This document shows, piece by piece, positions 42,626 through 52,053 of a stretch of DNA of 64,000 nucleotides. The translations under genes were made by a program, and so were the position numbers. The stretch is taken from positions 23,922 to 87,921 of IMG/VR virus record IMGVR_UViG_3300008469_000001. One strand, 5' to 3'. The notes beneath the pieces were generated by a model, which had not been told where the DNA came from, did no database searches, and saw only the letters and a program-made list of their open reading frames with translations. Source of the stretch: a virus. The stretch's first letter is position 1; each line of letters starts with the position of its first letter.

Positions 42626-44116
42626 ATGGAATTACTTAATGAAAACTTAAATCATTATCTAGGTGAATCTGGAAATGGATATGGTTCACAAATGAATGAA
42701 AGTGCTACTCCAATGTGGATGTCATATATGGAAGCATTTACTCAATTTGTTGAACAAAGTGGTAAAAGATTAGAAAGATATGAAACATATGAAGAAATGG
42801 ATAGATACCCTGAAATACATCTAGCATTAGATATTATTTCTACAGAGATATTTGTATTTGATGCATTGATGAATACCCCATTCTTAATTGGAACTGATGG
42901 TAAAGTACCAGAAAATATCATAACAAAAGCAGTTAGTCAATTTACTGATAAACTAAAACTTAAAGAGATTTTACCATTTGCTGTCAGACAATCTCTGAAA
43001 TATGGAGACTCATTTTATTTTGTAGTGAGGGATACTAATAAAAAGATGGCTGGGTTAAGAAGAATTGAAAATAAAGATATTGATTTTATTGAATATGATG
43101 AAGTTGGAATTGAACCTCTTAATTATTATATTGCTAAAAGTAAAATTGATGAGGCTCATATGGGTAGCTATTTAGCATTTTTAAAATTTCAAAATTTAGA
43201 AAAAGCATCTGAACAGAAAATGGCAGCAATAGCTTCAAATGAGGGTGAGGAATTTTATGTTATTCCTAGAAAATCTATGGTAAGATTTATGAATAGAGGT
43301 CAGAATTCAAAGTTTTTTCCTTTTGGAGAATCATATTTAGAATCTATTTTCCCTTACTGGAAAAAAGTATCTTTATTAGAAGATTCGTTGATTATCTATA
43401 GAATAGTAAGAGCACCTGAGAGAAGGGTTTTTTATATTGATGTTGGTAAAGCACCTGCAAAAATTGCAGAAAAAGTTGTATCACAAACTAAAGATGAGAT
43501 TAAGAGAAGAAGAACTGCAGCTACACAAGAAAATAAGGATTTAGGTATTGCTTCATCATTCAATCCATTATCAATGCAAGAAGATTATTTCTTTGCTCAA
43601 AGAGCAGATGGTAGAGGTTCAAGAGTCGAGACATTACCTGGAGCGTCAAATTTAGGCGAAATAGCAGATGTTCACTATTTTTATAAGAAATTGATTGCTG
43701 GAATGAGAGTTCCATCATCATACTTTAATAGTGAGAATCCACCAACATGGAATGATGGTAAAGTTGGTAGTGCTTTAGCAGAAGAAGCTAGATTTGGTAA
43801 ATGGTTGACAGAAATAAGGGAACAATTCCTATGGGATTTTAAAATTTTGTTTCTAGACTTTTTAAATGAAAGGGGTATAAATATAACTGAAGACCAGTTA
43901 GATATGAAATGGAAAGAATCTATTAATGTAGCTGAAAACCAAGAGTTAGAGAAAATGATTCAAAGACAATCAGTATTTACTGGATTCCCTTTGGAACAGT
44001 TTGCTCCTACATTTTTACAGAAGAAAGTATTGGGGTGGTCGGAAGAAGAAATTCAAGAAAACATGACACAATTAGTAAAATGGCAAAAATATAAAGATAA
44101 CAATAACTTGATGTAA
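42626..44116 (+). CDS. 20: Portal vertex protein gp20
   Basis: 496 residues (T4 gp20: 524). The gp20 hallmark is near-identical: LLEDSLIIYRIVRAPERRVF followed by YIDVGKAPAKIAEKVV, then IKRRRTAATQENKD and the tunnel region EDYFFAQRADGRGSRVETLP and GASNLGEIADVHYFYKKL. It forms the dodecameric portal at the packaging vertex and the initiation site for head assembly. AAAGG site before ATG. Confidence 0.96.
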   Translation: MELLNENLNHYLGESGNGYGSQMNESATPMWMSYMEAFTQFVEQSGKRLERYETYEEMDRYPEIHLALDIISTEIFVFDALMNTPFLIGTDGKVPENIITKAVSQFTDKLKLKEILPFAVRQSLKYGDSFYFVVRDTNKKMAGLRRIENKDIDFIEYDEVGIEPLNYYIAKSKIDEAHMGSYLAFLKFQNLEKASEQKMAAIASNEGEEFYVIPRKSMVRFMNRGQNSKFFPFGESYLESIFPYWKKVSLLEDSLIIYRIVRAPERRVFYIDVGKAPAKIAEKVVSQTKDEIKRRRTAATQENKDLGIASSFNPLSMQEDYFFAQRADGRGSRVETLPGASNLGEIADVHYFYKKLIAGMRVPSSYFNSENPPTWNDGKVGSALAEEARFGKWLTEIREQFLWDFKILFLDFLNERGINITEDQLDMKWKESINVAENQELEKMIQRQSVFTGFPLEQFAPTFLQKKVLGWSEEEIQENMTQLVKWQKYKDNNNLM

Positions 44117-44145
44117 TCTTAAAATGTGGTAAAAAAAGATTTTAA

Positions 44146-44153
44146 CATAAATA
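44146..44153 (+). promoter_or_regulatory. Late promoter motif CATAAATA (tail tube)
   Basis: 41 nt before the start at 44195; one mismatch to TATAAATA. Confidence 0.5.
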
Positions 44154-44194
44154 ATTAAAAAGAATAAGAAAATTCCATTAGGAGGAAATATAAC

Positions 44195-44884
44195 ATGGCA
44201 TGGTATGATGGAGATGATACAACATTAACTAAACTTGGTTCTGGTGATGCAGATCCATTTTTAGGGTCTAAAGCAACAGATACAACATTTGGTTCGGAAG
44301 CATTTAGTGTGGGTGATGTAAAGCAACATATAGCTGAAGATGTGGAAATAAAATTAATTCACAGATTTAGAGTAAAATTTGGTGTATTTACACAAGTTGG
44401 ACACCACGTAAAAACTATTACTAAACCAAATGTAACATTTGCAGAGGTAGAAGTTCCAAAGTTAAACTCAAAAGTTTATTTTGCAGGTAGAAAAACTCAA
44501 GATCAAGCAACAGTTGAGTTAGATGATTCATTAGATGGAGCAGTTACAAAAGCTGCACAAACACAACTACAGAAACAAGCTAACTTTGATACAAATTTAC
44601 ATGCAAAATCTGGTGCAGCATATTTCTTTAATATGACAGCAGAAGAATTAGCAGGTGATGGAACACCATTAGGTGCATGGTATTATAATAAATGTGTTGT
44701 TATGACTTGTGATTTTGGTTCATTAGATTATTCTGATGATGCAGGTACAGGAACAGTAAACTTAGGTATTAGATATTCTAACTTCACTACTTGGACATTA
44801 CCTAAATTTATATATGGTCCGGGCGTTGTAACTGAAAAAGATGGTTCTGCAGCAAAAAATGCACCAACAGGTTCACCAGCTTAA
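44195..44884 (+). CDS. 19: Tail tube protein gp19
   Basis: 229 residues (T4 gp19: 163, so about 40 extra at the N-terminus and 20 at the end). The core IHRFRVKFGVF, then KTITKPNVTFAEVEVP, KVYFAGRKTQDQATVELDDS and GTVNLGIRYSNFTTW is the T4-type tube fold, stacked as hexamer rings inside the sheath. It has the strongest ribosome-binding site of the region (TTAGGAGGAAAT) and a perfect terminator, as expected for a protein needed in hundreds of copies. Confidence 0.9.
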   Translation: MAWYDGDDTTLTKLGSGDADPFLGSKATDTTFGSEAFSVGDVKQHIAEDVEIKLIHRFRVKFGVFTQVGHHVKTITKPNVTFAEVEVPKLNSKVYFAGRKTQDQATVELDDSLDGAVTKAAQTQLQKQANFDTNLHAKSGAAYFFNMTAEELAGDGTPLGAWYYNKCVVMTCDFGSLDYSDDAGTGTVNLGIRYSNFTTWTLPKFIYGPGVVTEKDGSAAKNAPTGSPA

Positions 44885-44902
44885 TAGTTACTTAACATTT
44901 AT

Positions 44903-44935
44903 ACATTGTGGGCAACCCCACAATGTTATTTTCTC
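44903..44935 (+). terminator. Intrinsic terminator after the tail tube gene
   Basis: ACATTGTGGG (44903-44912) and CCCACAATGT (44917-44926) form a perfect 10-bp stem with a 4-nt loop, followed by TATTTTCT. Confidence 0.85.
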
Positions 44936-45052
44936 TCTAAACTTAAATCACTAAATAAAATCATAAATTATTAATAAACATACATTAATTCCTATAATTC
45001 CGCTTAAAAATAAGTAAAAAACTCAATCTTTCTATTTTGATGAATAAATACA

Positions 45053-45060
45053 TTTGAAAT
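45053..45060 (+). promoter_or_regulatory. Late promoter motif AATAAATA (head core operon)
   Basis: 65 nt before the start at 45126. A 16-bp palindrome TTTTTTCGCGAAAAAA lies in the leader between the motif and the gene. Confidence 0.45.
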
Positions 45061-45125
45061 GCTAGTTTAAACTAAATGAATTAGTTATTTTTTCGCGAAA
45101 AAAATAAAAAAAGAAGGAGTTTCAT

Positions 45126-45341
45126 ATGTCTAATGTTAGAAATATGATTGATGCAATAGCAGACGAAAACTTTGATGGAGCAAAAGGTGCACTTAAAGCT
45201 TCATTAGCAGAGTATATGGCTGGTAAAAAATATGTATCAAATAAAGATTTATTTGGAGATGCTTATAAAAATCCAAATGAAGAAGAACAAAACCTAAAAG
45301 CTGAGTTATCTGAGACTAAAGTTTGTGGAGAGGGAGAGTAA
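45126..45341 (+). CDS. Small prohead core protein (gp67/gp68 position)
   Basis: 71 residues; AAGGAG site. Position between tail tube and prohead protease equals that of gp67/gp68 in T4, which are small core proteins needed for head shape. The sequence MIDAIADENFDGAKGALKASLAEYM is a helix of the kind that starts gp68-like proteins of other T4-type phages; the rest is acidic. The gene ends 1 bp before the protease start, and its last codons form that gene's ribosome-binding site. Confidence 0.6.
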   Translation: MSNVRNMIDAIADENFDGAKGALKASLAEYMAGKKYVSNKDLFGDAYKNPNEEEQNLKAELSETKVCGEGE

Positions 45342-45342
45342 T

Positions 45343-45984
45343 ATGAGTAAAGATTTATTAATAGAAACTTTAAACCCATCTATTGCTAACTTAAAAGAGT
45401 CTAAACAAGATGATAAACATTGGTATTTAGAAGGTATCTTTATGCAAGCTGAGAAAAAAAATGGTAATGGGAGAATTTATCCTAAAGGTGTTTTAACTGA
45501 AGCTGTAGAAAAGATGAATGATAAAATGGCAAAGGGTTATAATGTATTAGGTGAATTAGAACACCCAGAAGCATTAACTGTAAATCTTAATAATGTGTCT
45601 CATGTAATTGAGTCGTTAAGATGGGAAGGTGATGATGTTATTGGTAAGTGTAAGGTTCTTGACACACCAAAAGGTGAGATTGTTAAAGCATTGTTGAAAG
45701 AAGGAATCAAATTAGGTGTTTCTTCAAGAGGTAGTGGTGCAACAGCTTATAATGAAGGTATTACAATGGTTGAGTCATTTAATTTAATTACGGTTGATAT
45801 TGTTGCTACACCGAGTGCTCCAGAAGCATTTCCAAATAGTTTACAAGAATCATTAGATGTAATATACAATGACCCAAAAATTGTTTCATTAAGTGAAGCA
45901 GTAGTTGAAGATAAGACAGCACAAAAATATTTTGAGCAAGAAATCAGAAACTTTTTGAATTCAGTAATAAATAAAAATAAATAA
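45343..45984 (+). CDS. 21: Prohead core protease gp21
   Basis: 213 residues (T4 gp21: 212). ATG at 45343 is chosen over an earlier GTG at 45325 because the GGAGAGGGAGAG site lies between them. The herpes-type serine protease signature is intact: NVLGELEHPE (catalytic His), NNVSHVIESLRWEGDDVIGK, LDTPKGEIVKALL, LGVSSRGSG (catalytic Ser) and ITVDIVATPSAPEAF. It matures the prohead by cutting scaffold and capsid at (L/I)xE sites, then digests itself. Coupled to the small core gene. Confidence 0.95.
   Translation: MSKDLLIETLNPSIANLKESKQDDKHWYLEGIFMQAEKKNGNGRIYPKGVLTEAVEKMNDKMAKGYNVLGELEHPEALTVNLNNVSHVIESLRWEGDDVIGKCKVLDTPKGEIVKALLKEGIKLGVSSRGSGATAYNEGITMVESFNLITVDIVATPSAPEAFPNSLQESLDVIYNDPKIVSLSEAVVEDKTAQKYFEQEIRNFLNSVINKNK
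45966..45973 (+). promoter_or_regulatory. Late promoter motif AATAAATA (scaffold)
   Basis: Inside the end of the protease gene; repeated ATAAATAAATAAA continues to about 45990. 40 nt before the scaffold start. Confidence 0.45.
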
Positions 45985-46013
45985 ATAAAATAAGCTTGTT
46001 AAGGAGATACACA

Positions 46014-47261
46014 ATGATGCAGGAAATCTTAAAACCATTATTAGAAAATGATGTTTTAACAAATGAAGTAAAATCTTCAATTGAAACTGCTTTAACAGAA
46101 GCTTTCACAGCAAAAGAAGAAGCTGTAAGAGCAGAAGTTGAAGAAGTAGCAAAAGAAAATTTTGAAACTGCTAAAACTAAATTTGAAGAAACTTATAAAA
46201 CTTTAGAAGAGTCATATAAGTCAAAATTAGCTGAAGCAAAGGAAACTGTTGAAACAACTAAATCTGATTTAGAAGAGTTAGAAACAAAAGTTGAGGAATT
46301 AGAAACTAAACCATTCGTTAATGTTACTGAGTCTGATATGGAAGCGGCAGAGAAAACTTTAAGTGAAGAATTAGAAGCAAAATATGAAGCTGCTTTTGAT
46401 TTAGCAAAAGATAAATTCAATAATACATTTGAATTAGTAACAGAGTCTAATGGAGAAATCATTTCTGAATTAGAAGCTCATATTGATAGTCAAGATGAAA
46501 TAATTACTGAATTAACTGAAAAAGTTGAAGAATTATTAGAAACTGATGTTGGTGAATTATTTTCTAAAACATCTTTTGTTTCTGATAAAGTAAATGCTGC
46601 AGTTGCTGAAACAGAAGAAAGAATGACAACTGAAGCTGAAGAAAAAATTGAGGCTATTAAAGAAAACTTAGTTACTTCGACTGAAATTTTCTTAGAACAA
46701 GAATTAGCAGAAGTAAAAGCTGATAAAGAAGCTATCATGAAAGAATCTCAAGGTAGAGAATTATTAGAATCTGTTAAAGGTTTAGTTAAACAATATTGGG
46801 ATGTAGATTCTGAAGTAGCAGAAGAAATTTTAGAAATGAAAAAAGAAGCTGAAGCTAAAGTTGAACAATATAAAGATATGTTGAAGAAAGAACATAACAG
46901 ATTAGAAGAGTCTCAAATTGAAATCGAAGACTTAAAAAAGAAAGTTATTGTTGAGTCAAAAAGCTCAGTTTTAACATCTGATAAAAAAGAAGCTTTAGAG
47001 AAGTTAGCTGAAAACATGGATTCTGATAAATTAGAAACTAAAATTGATGATTTAATGGAATCAGTTGTTGATGCTTTCAATTCGGGTTTCTCTAAAAAGG
47101 AAATTGCTGAAGAGGTAGAGAAAGAAGTTTCTACTAAAAAAACAGAAACTAACGAAAAAGTAATTACTGAATCAGTAAATACAACTATTAGTTCAGGTGA
47201 TTCAGAAGTTAAATCTTCTGATGAATTAGCAAATTTAATGGCTTTAGCAGGTATTAAATAA
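46014..47261 (+). CDS. 22: Prohead scaffold protein gp22
   Basis: 415 residues from ATG 46014, 7 nt after AAGGAG (46001-46006). T4 gp22 has 269 residues. Extremely acidic, helical and coiled (TKSDLEELETKVEELETK and many similar), with numerous (L/I)xE protease sites. The C-terminal part EKLAENMDSDKLETKIDDLM and ITESVNTTISS corresponds to the end of T4 gp22. It lies between protease and capsid genes as in T4. It forms the assembly core and is degraded during maturation. Confidence 0.88.
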   Translation: MMQEILKPLLENDVLTNEVKSSIETALTEAFTAKEEAVRAEVEEVAKENFETAKTKFEETYKTLEESYKSKLAEAKETVETTKSDLEELETKVEELETKPFVNVTESDMEAAEKTLSEELEAKYEAAFDLAKDKFNNTFELVTESNGEIISELEAHIDSQDEIITELTEKVEELLETDVGELFSKTSFVSDKVNAAVAETEERMTTEAEEKIEAIKENLVTSTEIFLEQELAEVKADKEAIMKESQGRELLESVKGLVKQYWDVDSEVAEEILEMKKEAEAKVEQYKDMLKKEHNRLEESQIEIEDLKKKVIVESKSSVLTSDKKEALEKLAENMDSDKLETKIDDLMESVVDAFNSGFSKKEIAEEVEKEVSTKKTETNEKVITESVNTTISSGDSEVKSSDELANLMALAGIK

Positions 47262-47308
47262 GGTTTAGATAAAAAATTCATAGAAATATGGGTTTTTTCT
47301 TTAAAAAT

Positions 47309-47328
47309 TGATAATTTTTTAATTATCA
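47309..47328 (+). terminator. Perfect hairpin directly before the capsid promoter
   Basis: TGATAATT and AATTATCA (8 bp) enclose TTTT. It begins 48 nt after the scaffold stop and ends one base before the exact late promoter of the capsid gene. No T-run follows, so it may be an RNA end-stabiliser or insulator rather than a terminator. Confidence 0.5.
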
Positions 47329-47329
47329 G

Positions 47330-47337
47330 TATAAATA
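47330..47337 (+). promoter_or_regulatory. Late promoter TATAAATA (major capsid)
   Basis: Exact motif, 47 nt before the start at 47385. Confidence 0.78.
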
Positions 47338-47384
47338 AAAATGAAATAATAAAAACACTAAGTTCTTTTTAAGGAGATAACAAA

Positions 47385-48620
47385 ATGGCAAACGTACAAC
47401 CAAAAATGTTAGTAGAATCATTACTTGAAGGTGTAAGCGATCATAAAAAAGATTCAATGAGAGTAATCTTAGAAAATGAAGCAAAATACGCTGAAACTTT
47501 AAATGAAGCTACTTTCTCAGGAGCAATCAAATCAGTTCCAAAATTAATCATGCCTTTGGCAAGAAGAGTAATGACAAATGTTGTTGCAGATCAATTAGTA
47601 GGTGTTCAACCACTTAAAGAGAGAACAGGTATCTGTATGTCTTTAAAATATGTTTACGCATCTGATTCATCTGTTGATTTAGGAGATGCTTCAACTGCTG
47701 AAGCTGAAAAAAATAGATATAATGCATTAGTTACTAATGATCCAGATGCACCAGTTGCAACTGTTGATGGTACTACTGTTACATATCCTGCTGGTTCTGA
47801 AGTTTCTTATGTTGCTGGTGTTAATCAATATGCACAACAAAAAGCTACAAAAGATTTTGAAAAAGGATCAATTGTAAATCCAGTAACTGGTAATACTCAT
47901 AATGAAGGATTTGAACCATTCAAAGAAACTACATTAAAGTTCAACCAAACTACTGTAACTGCTAAAACTAGAAAATTAGCTGCACAATGGTCTTTAGAAG
48001 CTGCTCAAGATGCACAAGCGTCTTTAGGTATTAACATTGAGAAAGAAATGATCACTGCTTTAGCTCAAACTATTGCAAATGACATTGATAGAGAATTATT
48101 AAACGCAATCGAAGGTAAAGTAGGTTATACTGCTAACTATGATTATGCTAATGTTTCTGGAACTAACTCTATGGCTGAAAAATATCAAGCATTATATACA
48201 AAAGTATTAGAAGTTTCTAACCAAATTGCTGTTAGAACTAGAAGAGGTGCTGCTAACTGGATGATCGTTAATCCTAATGTATTAACAATCTTACAAACTT
48301 TAAAATCTTTCAACTTTGCTCCAAGCACAAGTTCTTATGTAGATCCAACTAATATTGGTTTAGCTGGTACTATTGAAGGTAGATTCAAAGTATTTACTGA
48401 TATTATCAGAACATCTGATGACATCTTGATGGGTTACAAAGGTAATACTGAAACTGATACTGGTATTGTTTATATGCCATATGTTCCATTAGAAGTATCT
48501 CCAACTATTTTAGATGGTAATTCATTTATGCCAAGAGTAATGTTAAGTACAAGATATGGTATCGCTGATAACATGTTAGGTGCAGATGCATACTATGGTA
48601 AAGTAAACGTTTCTTTATAA
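47385..48620 (+). CDS. 23: Major capsid protein gp23
   Basis: 411 residues (T4 gp23: 521), HK97 fold. The N-terminal arm up to about 65 would be trimmed by gp21. Conserved landmarks are IKSVPKLIMPLARRVMTNVV and ADQLVGVQPL, then FNQTTVTAKTRKLAAQWSLE with AAQDAQASLGINIEKEM, ANDIDRELLNAI and RRGAANWMIVNP. The short length reflects a reduced insertion domain. AAGGAG 8 nt before the start, an exact late promoter and a terminator make this a single-gene, high-expression unit. Confidence 0.95.
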   Translation: MANVQPKMLVESLLEGVSDHKKDSMRVILENEAKYAETLNEATFSGAIKSVPKLIMPLARRVMTNVVADQLVGVQPLKERTGICMSLKYVYASDSSVDLGDASTAEAEKNRYNALVTNDPDAPVATVDGTTVTYPAGSEVSYVAGVNQYAQQKATKDFEKGSIVNPVTGNTHNEGFEPFKETTLKFNQTTVTAKTRKLAAQWSLEAAQDAQASLGINIEKEMITALAQTIANDIDRELLNAIEGKVGYTANYDYANVSGTNSMAEKYQALYTKVLEVSNQIAVRTRRGAANWMIVNPNVLTILQTLKSFNFAPSTSSYVDPTNIGLAGTIEGRFKVFTDIIRTSDDILMGYKGNTETDTGIVYMPYVPLEVSPTILDGNSFMPRVMLSTRYGIADNMLGADAYYGKVNVSL

Positions 48621-48643
48621 TAAGAAACCTTACTATAAAATTT

Positions 48644-48674
48644 GCCATTGGGTTATCTCCCATTGGCTTTTTTT
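48644..48674 (+). terminator. Intrinsic terminator after the capsid gene
   Basis: GCCATTGGG (48644-48652) pairs with CCCATTGGC (48659-48667) with one central mismatch, followed by seven T. Confidence 0.85.
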
Positions 48675-48731
48675 ATGTTCAAAAAATCGTGAATAAATCT
48701 CTTTTAAACCCTTTATTTTTATACCTTTAAA

Positions 48732-49193
48732 TTACAACCCTAAAGTCTTTTCAGTCCATATATCAAAAATGTAACCATTGTTATTAGCCCATGCTCTAGC
48801 AGCAACCCATTTGTCTTGATTTTTTTGAAAAGTTAATATCTGTTGATTATATCTGTTGAGAGCTTTTTGTGTTTTTTTCTTTGGAGTTACTGGGGGTATT
48901 GTTTGGTCAAAAGGTTTGATTTCGATTAAGTATCTCTTTTGTTCATCACTTTTTGTATTGATTATAAAATTAACATCTATGTAATATCTATGATTTTTTC
49001 CATCTACTTGACATTTGTATGGTATTATTATAGACTCACTAGCCCATTCTATAATTGATGGATGATTATCTAAAAAGAAAAAAACTCTCCTTTCCCAACT
49101 GCTCCTAAAAACTATAGGTAATGTACCTTTATATTTATCTGGGTTTTTTGGTGTGTATTTTCCTTGTTTCCAACCAGTTTTGTTAGTGCTCAT
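48732..49193 (-). CDS. 4: Head completion protein gp4, PD-(D/E)XK nuclease-like
   Basis: 153 residues from ATG 49193, chosen because AAGGAG lies 9 nt upstream; T4 gp4 has 150. Conserved parts are PIVFRSSWERRVFFFLD (SSWE), IIEWASE, the catalytic-type RYYIDVNF and YLIEIKP, which give the Asp and the ExK of a PD-(D/E)XK fold as in TnsA-like nucleases. In T4 it completes the head after packaging, probably trimming DNA at the portal. It is the only leftward gene in the right half of the window and has its own late promoter motif. Confidence 0.88.
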   Translation of the reverse strand: MSTNKTGWKQGKYTPKNPDKYKGTLPIVFRSSWERRVFFFLDNHPSIIEWASESIIIPYKCQVDGKNHRYYIDVNFIINTKSDEQKRYLIEIKPFDQTIPPVTPKKKTQKALNRYNQQILTFQKNQDKWVAARAWANNNGYIFDIWTEKTLGL

Positions 49194-49223
49194 ATAATAC
49201 ATCTCCTTCAATAATATTAACAT

Positions 49224-49231
49224 TATTTATC
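49224..49231 (-). promoter_or_regulatory. Late promoter motif GATAAATA (gp4)
   Basis: Minus strand, 31 nt before the start at 49193, one mismatch to TATAAATA; divergent from the gp6 motif. Confidence 0.5.
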
Positions 49232-49281
49232 AATATTATACTCATAATAAAAGTTTTTTTATTTTGAAATACTAATATTGG

Positions 49282-49289
49282 AATAAATA
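49282..49289 (+). promoter_or_regulatory. Late promoter motif AATAAATA (gp6)
   Basis: 29 nt before the start at 49318; one mismatch to TATAAATA. Confidence 0.5.
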
Positions 49290-49317
49290 AAGGAAATAAA
49301 GATAAAAAGAGGTCACC

Positions 49318-52020
49318 ATGGCAGTAAAGACTTTTGAAAGGGAAGTTAAAAAACTTTCTACAGAATTCCAAAATTTAATAGAGAATTACGACTTTGAAGA
49401 ATATGATTTTCATTCAATTAGACAAACTCTTCAAGATTATATAGAAAGAACATACCCTAATTATAATGATTATTTCAGATCTGATTATGTTATGATGTTG
49501 ATAGAATTATTTGCATTCTATGGAGAAATGATGGCATATAGAATGGACACTAATATGAATGAAGTTTATCTATCATCTGCAAAAGAAAGAAAAAATATTA
49601 TAAAAATAGCCGATATGTTAGGATATAAATATAATAGAATAGAACCTGCCCAATCTATTATGAAAATTGATGTTAGTGATGAACCCGGAGGAACTAGGCT
49701 TCTTAAAAAGAACAAAAAACAATCTGGAATAGGTGATATTTTATCTAAAACACAAGAAATCGTATTTTCACCAATTGAAGCAGATTACAGCTCATATTAT
49801 CCATATAAATTAGATTACATTTTTAAGACTGTTAAATCAGATGAATTTATGAATACTTTGGATAATGTTTTTGATAAACTAACAGACTTTTCATTAACTG
49901 AAAATATTAAAGTGAAAAGAGTGATTGAAGATAGTTTTGAGTTTTATGAAAGGTCTATGTTTATTGATAAATTTCAAATGAGATATGAAGCAAACACAAA
50001 CATTTACATTGATTATGCCGGTGGTACTAAAATGTTTGAATTACAAAATATAAAATTTGATGAAGTATTATATTTTAATTCAGAAGAAACTATAGATACC
50101 CTTACATACAATAGTGAAAATTTATATGCATCAACACCAGAAATAGGATTTGAATTTGTAGTTAGATATGATAAAGGTAATAATATTCTAGATAAGAATG
50201 TTTATATGTATATACCTTCAATTCAGGGTGGAACATTTACTAGGAGCATTGTTGTTGAAAAAGCTGTTAAAAATTTTAAATATGTTGTTTATGAAAAAAA
50301 TATTTTCAATAATCCAACTATTGTTAAACAATTTGATGCCCAAAATAATTTACTTAGAACTTATTATGAAGTTGAAAATTTAAATAATCATCATCATAAA
50401 TATGCATATGAAATAAACAACACACCTGATGGACATATTGAATTAGTATTTGGTGATGGAAAAAATTCAGAAATGTTGATACCGGCAACAAAAACATTAT
50501 TCTATTATAGAAAAAATGCACAAAATTCAGATGAGATAATGAATATTAAGAATGCTTCATTGGATCAAATAGTGCTTCCAATAAGTTTTTATGATATAAA
50601 TGTTGGTAAAACTCAGAATGTATCACAACAAATATTGTTGTATGATGATTTTAACGCTGATAATGGTTCACCAGCTGAAACTGATGAACAAATCAAATAT
50701 ATGGCTAGAAAACTTAGAAGTATTCAAGATAGATTTGTTACTGCTACTGATTATGAAACCGCTGGAATGTTACACCCAAGAGTTAAGTATACTGCAGTTG
50801 TGTTGAGAAGTTATATTGGTAAAAATAGTCCTAGAATGAATAATGAGTTTATAGAATTTTACTTTGATCAAAACAAGAATAATGTAACCGAATTTATTGC
50901 AATTGATGATAAAACACAACAAAAAACAAATACATTTATAACTGCTGAAACAGCATATTTTACACCTTCAACAGTTGCAGAAAAATATGATTCAATAAAA
51001 TTTGTTGAGACGGGTGATGAATATTATTTTGATATTTTTGATTTTGAAGCTGTGTCACCTAATGAATTATATAAATATCCAAATAGATTAACATCATTGG
51101 ATAGTAAGGGTACATCAATAAGATTAATTAATAAAGTTATAAGACCTGATATTATTACGGAGAATTTAACAATTACATCCCTTAATAATATATTGCCCAT
51201 AGATTATAGTTTAACCGATATTAGTTATAATGGTAGTACAAATACTATTTTAAATTGTAGTTTAACAACAAATAAAGTATTGGATATAGATCAGGTTACT
51301 GAAGCTATTGAAAAAGATAAATATAGTATAATTAGTAAGTTTAATAACTTATTTGACAATATTTCTATAAAGAACATAAAACTGATTGAAAATAATGTAG
51401 GATATACATTATCAATGATGTATACAACAAATGATATATTCTTACCAGAGAATGACTTGTCATTTATTTGGACACACTTTAAATCTGATGATATTTACAT
51501 TAATCCAAGTAAATCAAATATCATTGAGATATATGTTACTGGAATTAAGAGGGATTTAAAGAAAAATATTGAAATTTATCAACCACTAACTAGTTCTGAA
51601 ATTAATAAATTGATAAAAGAAATTGATAAAAGAAAGATGATTTCTGATATTGTTCAAGTTTATAATTCTAGCGTTTATGAAATATCAGTTTCTCTAAAAT
51701 TTTATAAAAATAAGAATGTTGGTATAACTGATGAGTTATTGAGATCTAAAATTAATAACAGTTTAGATAACTTTTTTGATATTGTTAATATACCATTGGG
51801 TAAACATTTCCATTTATCTAGATTATTGGAACATTTACATAATGAGATTGATGAGATTCAACATATTGATATGATTAAAGATGCTGATGGTAAACAGTTG
51901 ATGCCAACATCAACTATGGATATTTTGGGTGAAAAAATTATTTTCACTCAAATAGTAGAAGCATTAAAAGAAGTTGATGGCATAAACAGTCCCATTAGAA
52001 GAATAGATATTATTTCATAA
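49318..52020 (+). CDS. 6: Baseplate wedge protein gp6
   Basis: 900 residues (T4 gp6: 660). The N-terminus SIRQTLQDYIERTYPNYNDY, then MMLIELFAFYGEMMAYRMDT with NMNEVYLSSAKERKN and IADMLGYKY is the conserved gp6 (baseplate J-like) start. The core ETDEQIKYMARKLRSIQDRF with VTATDYETAG is the typical J-family central motif. It dimerises to build the ring of the baseplate around the hub. It starts the rightward baseplate operon after a late promoter motif and an AAGAGG site. Confidence 0.92.
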   Translation: MAVKTFEREVKKLSTEFQNLIENYDFEEYDFHSIRQTLQDYIERTYPNYNDYFRSDYVMMLIELFAFYGEMMAYRMDTNMNEVYLSSAKERKNIIKIADMLGYKYNRIEPAQSIMKIDVSDEPGGTRLLKKNKKQSGIGDILSKTQEIVFSPIEADYSSYYPYKLDYIFKTVKSDEFMNTLDNVFDKLTDFSLTENIKVKRVIEDSFEFYERSMFIDKFQMRYEANTNIYIDYAGGTKMFELQNIKFDEVLYFNSEETIDTLTYNSENLYASTPEIGFEFVVRYDKGNNILDKNVYMYIPSIQGGTFTRSIVVEKAVKNFKYVVYEKNIFNNPTIVKQFDAQNNLLRTYYEVENLNNHHHKYAYEINNTPDGHIELVFGDGKNSEMLIPATKTLFYYRKNAQNSDEIMNIKNASLDQIVLPISFYDINVGKTQNVSQQILLYDDFNADNGSPAETDEQIKYMARKLRSIQDRFVTATDYETAGMLHPRVKYTAVVLRSYIGKNSPRMNNEFIEFYFDQNKNNVTEFIAIDDKTQQKTNTFITAETAYFTPSTVAEKYDSIKFVETGDEYYFDIFDFEAVSPNELYKYPNRLTSLDSKGTSIRLINKVIRPDIITENLTITSLNNILPIDYSLTDISYNGSTNTILNCSLTTNKVLDIDQVTEAIEKDKYSIISKFNNLFDNISIKNIKLIENNVGYTLSMMYTTNDIFLPENDLSFIWTHFKSDDIYINPSKSNIIEIYVTGIKRDLKKNIEIYQPLTSSEINKLIKEIDKRKMISDIVQVYNSSVYEISVSLKFYKNKNVGITDELLRSKINNSLDNFFDIVNIPLGKHFHLSRLLEHLHNEIDEIQHIDMIKDADGKQLMPTSTMDILGEKIIFTQIVEALKEVDGINSPIRRIDIIS

Positions 52021-52023
52021 ATA
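52016..52023 (+). promoter_or_regulatory. Weak late promoter motif CATAAATA
   Basis: Overlaps the gp6 stop codon, 30 nt before the start at 52054. Confidence 0.35.
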
Positions 52024-52053
52024 GTATCATAAAAGAATATAGGAAGTAATTAG

